The position numbers and the translations under genes were made by a program. This document shows, one piece after another, positions 10,313 through 20,882 of a DNA stretch of 64,000 nucleotides (its first letter is position 1; each line of letters opens with the position of its first letter). The notes beneath the pieces were generated by a model. It saw nothing but the letters and a program-made list of their open reading frames with translations, made no database searches and was not told where the DNA came from. The stretch is from Plantago major (taxonomy: Eukaryota > Streptophyta > Magnoliopsida > Lamiales > Plantaginaceae): NCBI GenBank assembly GCA_026545765.1, contig CM048839.1, positions 47,228,677-47,292,676 on the forward strand, written 5' to 3'.

Positions 10313-11634
10313 TTGTTTTTGTGTTTTCTTCCCTCTTCTATTTTCTTTTTCTTTTACTTTAATCTCATTTCAAATTTAAATTTCTTTTACCTTTTCTTAA
10401 AATAAAAAATGCCATAAATTCCACATGTGGAGAGATAGTGTTGATGTTGGCAACATGGTCAACGGAAGATTGGTTTTTGGACTTGAATGTAATTGTTGTC
10501 ATTCTGGGTATGAATCTGAAGTTAGGCCAAATTAAAGGAGTAGTTTACGTAATTCTCCCTATATAACATTGTTTTGATTATCTGATTGATAGTGTGGGGC
10601 CCCAAAATATACAGTTCGTGATGTGACAGATCTTTTATGAAAAGGTCGAGGGGGCGTACACCGCTTTTGACCATATATGCCAGAGTGGTTAAAACGTGAA
10701 CACTTCGATGAGTTGAATGTACTTTCACTATTACTGTATATAGATAAGTGGGCAACTATCAGAGTTGTGCGATTGGGTACTTAATTTAAGTTAATTTGGA
10801 CCAATTTGTAATGTATAGGTAAATTATGTTTTAATTACAAAAAACATCAATTTGTTTTCTCCAATTAAATTTCAAGTCTTAATTCAATCCCAACAAAATC
10901 AATTTATCATAAAAAACCAGTATGCATTCTCTAATTAAATTACAAATCATAATTCGACCCCAACAAGATCAATTCATCATAAAAACAACGATAACTAATC
11001 TTTCTTCTCCAATTAAATTAAAACAGATCAATTTGCACTAACATAAACCATAATTCAACTAGAAAAAAAGGGCAAGTCATTATCAAAAACAACGATATTG
11101 CTTACATTCATATACTTCTTCGATTATTTGTAACTATGTGCCGCAGTAACACGTGTAGCGTGTTCTCACATTCTAGTATAACATATAAAAAAAGTCAATA
11201 TATGCTCTTACTCAATCCGTTTACTCAATTAGATGTGATGAATTTGTATGTAATTTGCATTTGCAGAGATTTTACCATATCCCCTTTGATCAAGATCCAA
11301 TCGCCTACGTTGATCGTTGGCATATTATGGCTAAAGCAGGGAATAAGCCATCGGGCATGCCCGATCATGTCTGAAAAAAGTGGTGTCTTCTAGATTGGTC
11401 TTCAAAAGAAGATGAACCCAAGGGTGATGGTTCTGATTCTGAAGAACATGGATCAGAGGGGGTTGGTTCCAAGGATGATGGTTTCGTGTGCGATTGAATA
11501 TTTTGTATTCTATGTTCGTTGATTGAAATTGAATATTTATATTCTATGCAAGTTGCATATTTGAATTCTATTTAGGTCGAATATTTCATGCATTATATTC
11601 CATTCGAATATTTTATAATTTTGAATGAATTTTC
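10313..11634 (+). other. Non-coding stretch with one exon-like remnant
   Basis: Mostly AT-rich and without recognisable genes. At 11,258-11,377, after an acceptor-like TTTGCATTTGCAG, the plus strand reads RFYHIPFDQDPIAYV and DRWHIMAKAGNKP, then a stop. A second frame to about 11,497 is acidic and Ser/Gly-rich (DGSDSEEHGSEGVGSKDDG). I do not recognise the protein. Its place next to the Tat element, opposite a CACTA end at 25,885-26,262, suggests the last exon of a CACTA-borne gene, but that is inference. Confidence 0.35.
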
Positions 11635-11638
11635 CTAT

Positions 11639-12593
11639 TGTTGATACGAAAATATGTCCAATCCGTCATAAAGGACCTAGGAACAAATCCTAAGGCGCCC
11701 TAAGTCATCCAATGGATCTGAGACACTTTAGTCCGAGCCAATGGTCCGATCCGGGCAGACCATCCATGGTCCGACCCACCCTAAAAGAAAGGAACAAAGG
11801 ATTTGGACCTACAAGCCCCGACCCGGAACTGTAGGTCCGACCCACCTTGGCCCGAGCCTCTCTAGGAAAGGAGCATAGTGCTAAGTCAGTACCCCCTCCG
11901 ACCCAAGGACTCCGATACGGATGTCAACTCGGATCCAGCATGACCATCTTATAAAGCAACCAAGCAAATGGGCACCAAAGAGTGAGGTGTCCAAACCCAG
12001 GAGCTCCGAATCGAAAGAGTTGGACAGGCAGGAGAACTTCCTCAGCTGACAACCAAATGTGGTCCGAACCAATCGTCCGGACCCATCTCTCCGAACATGG
12101 GAACTCGGCAGAACTAATCACATCCTCAAGAACTCTCCCAATAATGACCAAACTACCCCCAAAGCCCAAGATGGCATGGGCTAAAACTTCATTATTGGGC
12201 TATGGGCCTCATATTAGCATTGGTGGCTCAATCCTGGCCTTATACATGGCGCAATCCTAGCAAGGCCTTCCATTTTGATGATAGCCTATAAATAAGGCAC
12301 ACATCCCAACAAGTAAGTAACTTTGGAACGAGTCATCTTACAAGTCACATCACGACCCCAATCCCGAGCATTATACAGAGTTGATCTTCAGTCACTCTCG
12401 AGTAAAGTCTCATTCCGGTTTGACACTTAGCAAACCGGGCACTAACCCTCCCCCACTCAAGTGTGCGGTCTCATCAAGTAGTTGGTCGCTGGTTCTTACG
12501 CCTTGGTCCTTACCTAGCAAGGAGCTCCTTACCTTGGCACCCATTAGTGGAGTTGAAATAAATCTAAGTAGTTGGGGAGTTACACCCTCAACA
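11639..12593 (+). repeat. 5' LTR of the Tat element
   Basis: 955 bp, from TGTTGATACG to CCCTCAACA. A TATA box CTATAAATAAGGC lies at about 12,286-12,298, so transcription of the element would start near 12,315-12,325. Its pair is 24,930-25,879. Confidence 0.95.
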
Positions 12594-12596
12594 TTT

Positions 12597-12613
12597 TGGC
12601 GCCGTCTGTGGGA
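12597..12613 (+). promoter_or_regulatory. Primer-binding site of the Tat element
   Basis: TGGCGCCGTCTGTGGGA begins three bases after the LTR. The first nine bases match the complement of the 3' end of plant tRNA-Asp; the rest differs, so the primer tRNA is not certain. Confidence 0.7.
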
Positions 12614-12644
12614 AACTTTACAAAAAGTCCCGTTCTCTTCAGTA

Positions 12645-14370
12645 ATGGCAAGAACAAGAAGGTCCGCAAGAACCAACGCCACTGCCATTGGTACGCCTGC
12701 TCCAAGACAAAGGGGAAGACCTCTCACTAGAAGAGGTGGGGTAGCAAGAATTTCAACAAGAGAAGTAATAGATGATCCAAGTGATGGCCATACCGCTAGT
12801 CTTTCTTCTAGCGAGGAAAGAGTCGCTAATCCACCAGTAAGGACCCAGACACTTGGGGACGAAGGACAGATTCCTCCGTCAGGAACACATGGTCCTCCTC
12901 CAGGAAGAAACTTTACCCTCCCGAATGGTCAGATCATTCGTCCTAGTGAGTTCGGGATGAATGAGAATCAGTTTGGCCTCTTACTCACCACTATTCAAGG
13001 ATGCTTTGGATCAAACAACCTCCAGCCTCCTCAGCCCACCCCGCCTACACCGATCCCGAGGCAAGCTGAACCCGCTCAATCAAGAAATGAGCACCCCCTA
13101 TCCAACAAAGGCGGGGAACAAGCTCAACCAGAAGACCTGAGACATCTTCTCAATAGAAGAGCCGCTGCTTCTCATGAACAACGAGGGAGAAGTCCAGAAG
13201 TGCCACGAGTAGACGAAGTGGGAACCAGTCGGCGAGGAGCTCAACAACAAGCGCCTAGAGATCAAATGGCGGAAAGCACCCCGATAGTTCTAATCGCTGA
13301 TCTTCCTCCAGATGTAGCTATCAACCCCAGAACTGGTGAAAGACTGACAATGAGCGTATCTACCTCCAAGAAGGCCCTGAAACACAAATTGCCACCTTGA
13401 GCAAGATGGTCAAGCACATGAGAAGGTGGTAGTTAAAACTCCCAACCTCTCATGACGAGATCAGAAGAGAAAGAAAGCGCCCCGACTGCGTTATCCCAAA
13501 CCTTGAGCATTACTATGGAGATACTTGCCCTGTAGGGCATCTTACTAGATACGAAAGTAAGATGGAAAGCAATGGACTCAACGACAACATGAAAGCTCTC
13601 AACTTTTCCACCACACTCTTTGGAGAAGCAATGGATTGGTGGACCTCACTACCTAATGGTTCCATCAAATCTTATGCGGACGTCGCCTCCCTTTTCTTGA
13701 AAAGGTTTGAGAAAGCAAAGAGAAGGAAGAGGTCAGTTGAGCACCTGGCAGGCATAATCCAGAAAGAGCATGAGGACCTTAGGACCTTCCTTGACCGCTT
13801 CAACGTCAATCGACGGTAGAGCCTCATAGCATCAAAGAGCGGGTCCGACTATATGCTAACACTTATAATGATGAGCTTAGAAGGAAGCTTTCCAAGAAGA
13901 AATCACCACCAAAAGTATCTGGAAGATATCTGCGAAGGAGTCTTGTATGGAGAAGATTACCGATGAAATGTCCCGATAAGGGCAGGGATAAAGAAGGGGA
14001 AAGAACAAGTACGACAGGAACTTCCTCCTCGTCAGGGGAAGTTCGAGCAAAAAAGAGATCTCAGGGACAGAAAAGAATTCCATAGAGAAAGAACTCCACC
14101 TAGGTGATACGCCGAGTATACTCGCCTCAACAGACCAAGATCCGACATCTTGGCTTCTATTGTTGAGAAGGACTTAGATATACAATGGCCTAAACCTGTC
14201 AAGAGCAGCAAGAAGAGTAAATTTTCTAAAGACTACTGTAGGTTCCACAAGCAGAAAGGTCACCCGACTGAGGATTGCATCCAGTTGAAGACAGAAATCG
14301 AAAGACTAGTGAGAAGTGGGAAGTTGAAAGAACCAACAGGTGAAGAAGAACCCTCCAGGCATAGAAAGAA
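12645..14370 (+). CDS. gag region of the Tat element (fossil)
   Basis: Starts MARTRRSARTNATAIG with a basic, Arg-rich N-terminus, followed by a Pro/Gln-rich linker. A capsid-like stretch at about 13,560-13,815 includes LNFSTTLFGEAMDWWTSLP, typical of the plant retrotransposon gag core. A knuckle-like motif CRFHKQKGHPTEDC lies near 14,240-14,285. Structural protein of the virus-like particle in the family. Broken copy. Confidence 0.85.
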
Positions 14371-14639
14371 TGAGCAGAGAAGAGAAGAGCATGATTCTGA
14401 ACCTCTGGCAGGATCTTTACCACCACCTCCGGCGGAAATCCCACCTCGGCATGCCCAAAGATATCAAGGGTACCGCGAAGATACAGAAATGGAGAACCTC
14501 CCCTACAGTGGAATTATCAACGCCATTGCAGGAGGACCAACAGGGGGAGATAGCAGAAATGCAAGGGAAAGGACCGCGCAACACTTGAGAAACAACGACA
14601 GAGCTTACGGTCCACCAGCCCTGAAAGGCACAAATGCAA

Positions 14640-15060
14640 TTACCTTTGACGATAGCGAGATCCCCCCACCAACGTCTGGCGGAGGAGATCTCAAGGACCC
14701 CGATGTCCCTTTGGTTGTTTCTCTAGTGATTGCCACTTACAAGGTCAACAAGGTACTAATCGACACTGGAAGCTCCTCCAATGTCATATCCAAAAGGACC
14801 GTGGAGCAAATGCACCTGGGGCAAATACAATATGGACGAGTATACACTTCGTTGGTAGGTTTTGGAGGGTCTGTAGTACGCCCCATTGGAAGTATACCAC
14901 TACAAGTCTCCATGGGCACTTTTCCGACAAGAGTGACCAAGACTATCCTCTTTGTGGTAGTAGATAGCACATTTGACTATAACGTGATCTTGGGCCGCCC
15001 GGGACTTAACCAATTCAGAGCAATTGCTTCTCCCCTACACAACAGGGTGAAGTTTCCAAC
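14640..15060 (+). CDS. Aspartic protease region of the Tat element (fossil)
   Basis: KVLIDTGSSSNVIS (near 14,750-14,790) is the retropepsin active-site motif; the distal block FDYNVILGRPGLNQF lies near 14,970-15,020. In the family it cuts the Gag-Pol polyprotein. Confidence 0.85.
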
Positions 15061-15419
15061 CCCGAACGGCGTGGGAGAAGAAATGGGCAACGTTAGAGAA
15101 GCCTGGGAGTGCTATATCATGTCAACCAGGGGGGCCACAGTACCTGTCCTTTCGGTCACTAAGGTCTCTCATGACCATTCTTCCATTACTCTAACGCCAC
15201 CAAAGGAAGAAATCGGTATTGGGTCGCTCAGAGAAAAGTTCCCCAAGACAGCTAGAATATAATCCCTTGAAGCCTTGAAAGAGGTCCAACTGGTCGAAGG
15301 AAATTCGGAAAGAACAACTCGGATTGGAACGGAGATGAGTACGGAAGTAGAGCTGAAGCTCATCGCTTGCCTTCGTGACAATTGCGACATCTTTTCTTGA
15401 GCATGATGATCTCAAGGGG

Positions 15420-16710
15420 ATAGACCCAAGGATCGCAGTTCACCGTCTGAACATGGATCCTACGGTCAAGCACATCCGGCAAAATAGGAAAGACTTTGGA
15501 CCAGTTGAGGATTCTATCATAGCAGGGGAGGTTGACAAGTTGATGAAAGCAGGTCATATCGAAGAAGTTAGATACTCCGATTGGGTCTGCAACGTGGTCC
15601 TCGTCGAAAAAGCTCCCGGAAAGTGGAGAATGTGCAATGACTTCCAGGCTCAACAAATTTTGTCCAAAGGATCCTATCCATTGCCACGCAGATCACCGGT
15701 TGATTCCATCGCAGGATGTGCGCTTCTAAGCTTCATGGATGCATCAAGGCTTCTACCAAATTAGGATGGCTCAAGAAGACATCAAGAAAGCATTCTTTGC
15801 GGCGGAGGAGTCTATTGCTTCAAGGTCATGCCCTTTGGCCTCAAGAATGCAGGAGCTACTTACCAACTACCGGTAAATAAGATGTTCAAGGAAGAATTGG
15901 AAAAACCATGGAAGTCTATGTGGATGACATCTTTGGTGAAAAGCAAGACTGAAGAGGAACACATAGAACACCTCAACAATTGTTTTTCTATTCTCCGGAA
16001 ATACGGAATGAAGCTGAACCCTGAAAAGTGCACTTTCGGGGTGAAAGGAGGAAAATTCCTTGGCTACATGGTCACAGAAAGAGGCATCAGTGCTAACCCA
16101 GAGAAAATAAAGGCAATCATGGACCTACCACAGCCCAAGACTGTCAATGAAGTTCAGAAGCTTCTAGGAAAGGTGATGGCATTGAGCCGTTTTATCTCAA
16201 AATCCGCTGAGGAGAACCTTCCCTTCTTTAAGATCTTACGAAAAGGAAATAAGTTCGAGTGGACAAAGGAGTGTGAAGAGGCCCTGGAAAACTTGAAAAA
16301 GTATCTCCTCTCACCGCCCCTTTTGTCTAAACCCATGGAGGCTGAAACTCTTTACCTCTATTTGGCCACCACTGATGAAGCAATGAGTTCTGTACTGGTA
16401 CGGATACAAGACAACGAGCATTTACCAATTTACTATTTGAGCAAAGCTCTTGTAGGCTCTGAGGCCAGATATGTCAAGGTTGAGAAGCTCGCCAAGACCG
16501 TTTACACCGCATGCCGACTGAAGCCTTATTTCAAGTCGCATCGGATTGTGGTCCTTACAAATGAGCCACTCAAGCATGTCTTGGACAAACCGGATCAGTC
16601 AGGACGCCTGTCCAAATGGGCTATTGAGCTAAGTGAATATGATATTGGGTATCAAGCCCCATCTGCCAAGAAAGCGCAAGTTTTGGCCGACTTCCTGGTA
16701 GACTATCCAG
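15420..16710 (+). CDS. Reverse transcriptase and RNase H region of the Tat element (fossil)
   Basis: Recognisable blocks in order: WVCNVVLVEKAPGKWRMCND, SYPLPR, FMDAS, MPFGLKNAGATYQ, FGVKGGKFLGYMV (thumb side). The first RNase H follows at about 16,340-16,700 with LPIYYLSKALVGSEARY and the end block QVLADFLVDY. Ty3/gypsy type by motif order. Broken copy. Confidence 0.85.
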
Positions 16711-16989
16711 AGAAAGCAGAAGAAGGGAACGAAAACTCCCAGGAAAAGGCTAGTCATGTGGCGATTGCCCAAATCAAGGAATCAAGGGAAGAGAAAGAAG
16801 CAGAAGAGACACAAAGAGGTAGCATCCAGCTTATGACTAAGTATCACCTACCTATGGATGATTCACTGAGAGTAAGGCACATGTTTCTCTTGGACGAAGA
16901 ACTCAATACCTCGACAACTGCATCTTCTGACAAGAAGCAGGAGGTTGAGAAAGCACTCACTCCCACTTCGGGAGGTAAGGAAAGAAACA

Positions 16990-17380
16990 CAGAATGTTGG
17001 ACATTACAAGTGGACGGTTGGGAGGAATAGGAATTTTCCTTGAAAGTCCTGAAGGAGCCAAGCTAGAGTACGCCATCACCCTCAATTTTAAAGTGACAAA
17101 CAACGAGGCCGAATATGAAGCACTTATCACCGGCCTAAGAATGGCGAAAGCCCTTCAGGTAAAAAGGATCAAAGCCTACACAGACTCACAGCTCGTACAA
17201 TCCCAGTTCTCCGGGTCCTTTACCACCAAAGGACCTAACATGATCAAATACTTGGAGCTCCTCAAAAAAGAGGTTGAGCACTTTGAAGAACTTACTCTTG
17301 ACCAATTTCACAGAGAATGGAATGAAAAAGCCGACGCCCTCTCCAAGTACGCCTCAGCCTTAGGAGCTTTGGACACAAGA
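16990..17380 (+). CDS. Second (archaeal-type) RNase H region of the Tat element (fossil)
   Basis: Shows WTLQVDG, NNEAEYEALITGLRMAK, AYTDSQLVQSQ and EWNEKADALSKYA, the pattern of the extra RNase H that Tat-clade elements carry between RNase H and integrase. Confidence 0.85.
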
Positions 17381-17639
17381 AGTGTCATCCTAATGACCCG
17401 CGTGGAATCCTCCCTGGCAAACCCCAACGGACAGGTTCTTCTTTTGAGCACAGAAAGAAACTGGATGACTGATATATTTCGTTACCTCAAGGATGGCAAT
17501 TTACCTATGGATCCTAGAGAGGCCAGGAAGATTCAATGTCGAGCTAACAAATACTTTATTCTGGAAGAAGATCTCTACAAAAGATCCTACAGCGGAACTC
17601 ACCTGAGGTGCCTAGATCCTCAGGAGGCGAAAACTGTGA

Positions 17640-18690
17640 TGAAAGAAATCCACCCCGGAAGTTGTGGAAGTCATTCTGGAGGAAGAACTTTGGCGCAAAA
17701 GATCATAAGGCAAGGATACTATTGGCCAACTATTGACATGGATCTCGCCAAAGACTTCGCTACCGTGAAGACTGCCAATACTATGCCAACATACCACACC
17801 GCCCGACCAACCCTATGATTCCGTCAATCATAGCATGCCCATTTGATCAATGGGGCATAGACATAGTTGGTCCCTTTCCGCGAGGAACACATCAAAAGAA
17901 GTTCTTGATAGTGGCAGTGGAGTACTTCACTAAGTGGGTCGAAGCTGAAGCAGTGTCAACCATCACAGAAAGCAGGGTTCGGACATTCATCTGGAAGAAC
18001 ATCATCTGCAGGTTTGGACTCCCACGAGTGCTAGTTTCGGACAATGGAGCACAATTTTTTGGGTCAAGACTGAAGGAGTGGCTTCAGTCCTTCAAAATAG
18101 AACAACGTTTTACTTCCGTCGGCCACCCCCAAGCCAATGGTCAGGTGGAAGCCACCAACAAGACCATAGTCAAAATTTTGGAGAAAAGGTTGAGAACATC
18201 CCAAGACAGTTGGGCGGATGATCTCGACGCGGTCCTTTGGGCGCATCGAACGACAGCCCGGACTGCCACACAAGAAACACCTTTCTCCTTGGTCTATGGA
18301 TCCGAGGCGGTCATCCCTTCGGAGACGGTGGTGGCAACCCAGAGAATCCAGCAATACAACCCAGTTGATAATGAGCTCGCAAGGATCTATGACCTTGAGC
18401 TCCTTGAAGACAAGCGCGATAAGGCATAGGCCAACATCCTTCGGTACCAAGCCTTGACCACTCGAGCCTACAATAAACGTGTCTTTCCCAAGGACATACA
18501 AGTTGGAGACTTAGTCATCAGAAGAGCCGATATACTAAGTCATGTGGGGAAACTTAAGCCCAAGTGGGAAGGACCATACAAAGTTACTGGGGCAAGAGTT
18601 AATGGAAGCTTTGAACTAGAAGATGAACAAGGCCGGGCCTTGAAGAGAACTTGGAATGCCAAGAATCTCCAAAAGTTTTACACTTAGAGA
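17640..18690 (+). CDS. Integrase region of the Tat element (fossil)
   Basis: The zinc-binding part begins near HPGSCGSHSGGRTLAQKI. The catalytic core shows WGIDIVGPFPRG, VSDNGAQFFGS and VGHPQANGQVEATNKTI (D, D, E). The tail includes KPKWEGPYKVTGARVNGSF and ends near 18,687. Order after the RNase H domains is that of Ty3/gypsy. Confidence 0.9.
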
Positions 18691-20880
18691 AGCATGGCAA
18701 CGACTGCCACCTTCCTCTATCTTGTCGAACTGTTTTTTGTGTTTGTTTTTTGAAAAAGGCCTCGAAGCCCTCAAGTTGTAATCCGATTTCCGTCAAAGCA
18801 ATACAACTGTGATTTCATAAACATTGTTGATAATCATGTCCTCCGAATTTCATGATTCGAACGGGCCATGAAGATATTTAACTACTCGATCCGAAACTAG
18901 ATCATACACTGATCCGGATCGGATTAACACAATCAAACAACGTCCGACCTTCACAAAGGCAAATACGATTTTATTAAAACAGGAGTACAGATTTACAAAG
19001 ACAGGGTCCGAAGAGCCCTAATCGAGCTTACAAAAACAAGTTCCTATTCTATCTCTTTTCTACTCTACAGCGAAGCTTCTTAATTAACCCTGGTCTACCG
19101 AACCAAACCCCATCCGAGCACTATTCACTGTATCTGTGGGCGCTCCGAAGGAAGAGGGAATTCCACCATCCCAACTTTGATTGCTTACTGACAGATCTCG
19201 AAGCCCCCTTCGGACGATCTAAAAACTAACAGCAGTCGGACGAGATAACTGAGGCCATTCGATGCTTCCAGAAAGGATACTTCATCACTTCTGAACGACA
19301 GAGAGCTCCGAAGCAAGCAAGAAGCACTATAACAATCCGGATCGCCTCTTACCAAATACTATAAATACATCCCAGATTTAGAGTATTTGGAAGGCGGCCA
19401 ACCCGGATAGTCGGATTAACCCAAGTCACTCCAGAGGCTCCCGTTGATCCGAGTCCCAACAAGACCGGCATTGTCAGGAACTCCGTCCCAGAATTGTAAG
19501 TCGCTCCCTCGAGCCTTCAATTCTGGAACGCAACCACCAACAAAACCAAGCTGCTCGGACGAAAGACCATAGGTGTAAGACAAACGAGTTACCAAAAAGG
19601 ATACATCCGGAGCTCCCTCGATCCGAGAAACGGACAACTAGACACAACAGGATTGGTAGAAAGCCTTCCAACATCTCGGGCGGTTTTTTACGACCGAACC
19701 ACGAAATACTGGAAGGGATTCTACCAAACCAATTATGCGAACTTGTCGCCTCCCGGGCACATACCCAGAGCAGCATGCCTCGGATACATTGAGGTTCAAA
19801 AACAACTATTTGAAGATCCCCGAACCATCCAGCTAATCTACCTCTCCGGGGCTAAAAGTCGTGGATATAGACCACAGCCCCGGAGATATAAGATTAGCCT
19901 GACGATCAGAGGAATTGACTGGCAAAGATTTCAAGTCTCACTCGGCACGGACCGTATCCTCGAAGATCCGAGGCTGGCTTTCCGAGCAATTTAATTTCCA
20001 AAACTCTCACCGTGAACCAGCCCGGGTAGACATCCAAGCATCGAGAAACCTCGGACAAGATCACGCGCAAGAGTGAAGGCATAAACATGCTCACCAGCCG
20101 CTCGGACTCGAGCTCCGGACCTTTGGTTACTATAAAAGGGAGAAATGTCCCAATGAAAAGCCGTACAAAGCAGGGGTATATATAGAAAGAGAGGACCAAT
20201 CGTATACACCGTGTCCCATATTCACGGAAATGGGCTCAATGGAACATGCTACCTTCTTCAACTTCTATTAGCCCAACCCAATAATCCATCCATAAGGTCA
20301 AATCGACTAAGTTACTCACTCGGATGTATCAAGCTCGGGTGACATGACAACACCAAGGCAAGCTGTGATTCGTATAGAGTCACCCTATACTTAATGCTGA
20401 TCATCTTCTCACTCTTTCACAAGTCTGCATGACTCGGGAAGACACACCAAGTCAACATCCGAATCGCCACAACTTATCACGATACAAGGAAATTCTCTTT
20501 GTCGCAAGCCGTGCCACTCTAAAATGTGGCTCCGAACCGTTCGTGATCCGGCTTATTTCTATCAAAGAGTCCGATTTGGATGGGTACAATGCTTGATTGT
20601 TCTACTAAAGGGTCCGGACCCACTATCCGAGTTTATGAGAGTTAATGAGCTATTAAACAGATATATGGGATTCATCGCGCAAGAATGTAAACAGAAACAT
20701 TTAGCATTTCAACAACAAGAATAGTTCCGAGCCACCAATGGGCCTGGACCAACAACATTCATCGAGTCGGATATATGGTTTTACAAAAAGATGATGAGCA
20801 AAAAAAAAAAAAAAAAAAGACAACATTGTTTTCAGGCCCGGAGGCACCCTACTACAAAAACCCGGGGCATACCCCGTCTT
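18690..20880. other. Non-coding spacer of the Tat element between integrase and antisense gene
   Basis: Part of the 3' region of the element. Rich in TCCGA/TCGGA words, as are its LTRs. Open frames here look like chance or shadow frames. A run of 19 A lies near 20,800-20,818. Confidence 0.6.
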
Positions 20881-20882
20881 CA

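Noticed and set aside
12381-12644. Possible longer gag start inside the 5' LTR
   Set aside because: The frame is open across the LTR and primer site by chance; translation is expected from the ATG at 12,645 after the LTR.
18064-18501. Minus-strand frame of 145 codons opposite integrase
   Set aside because: A shadow of the integrase coding strand.
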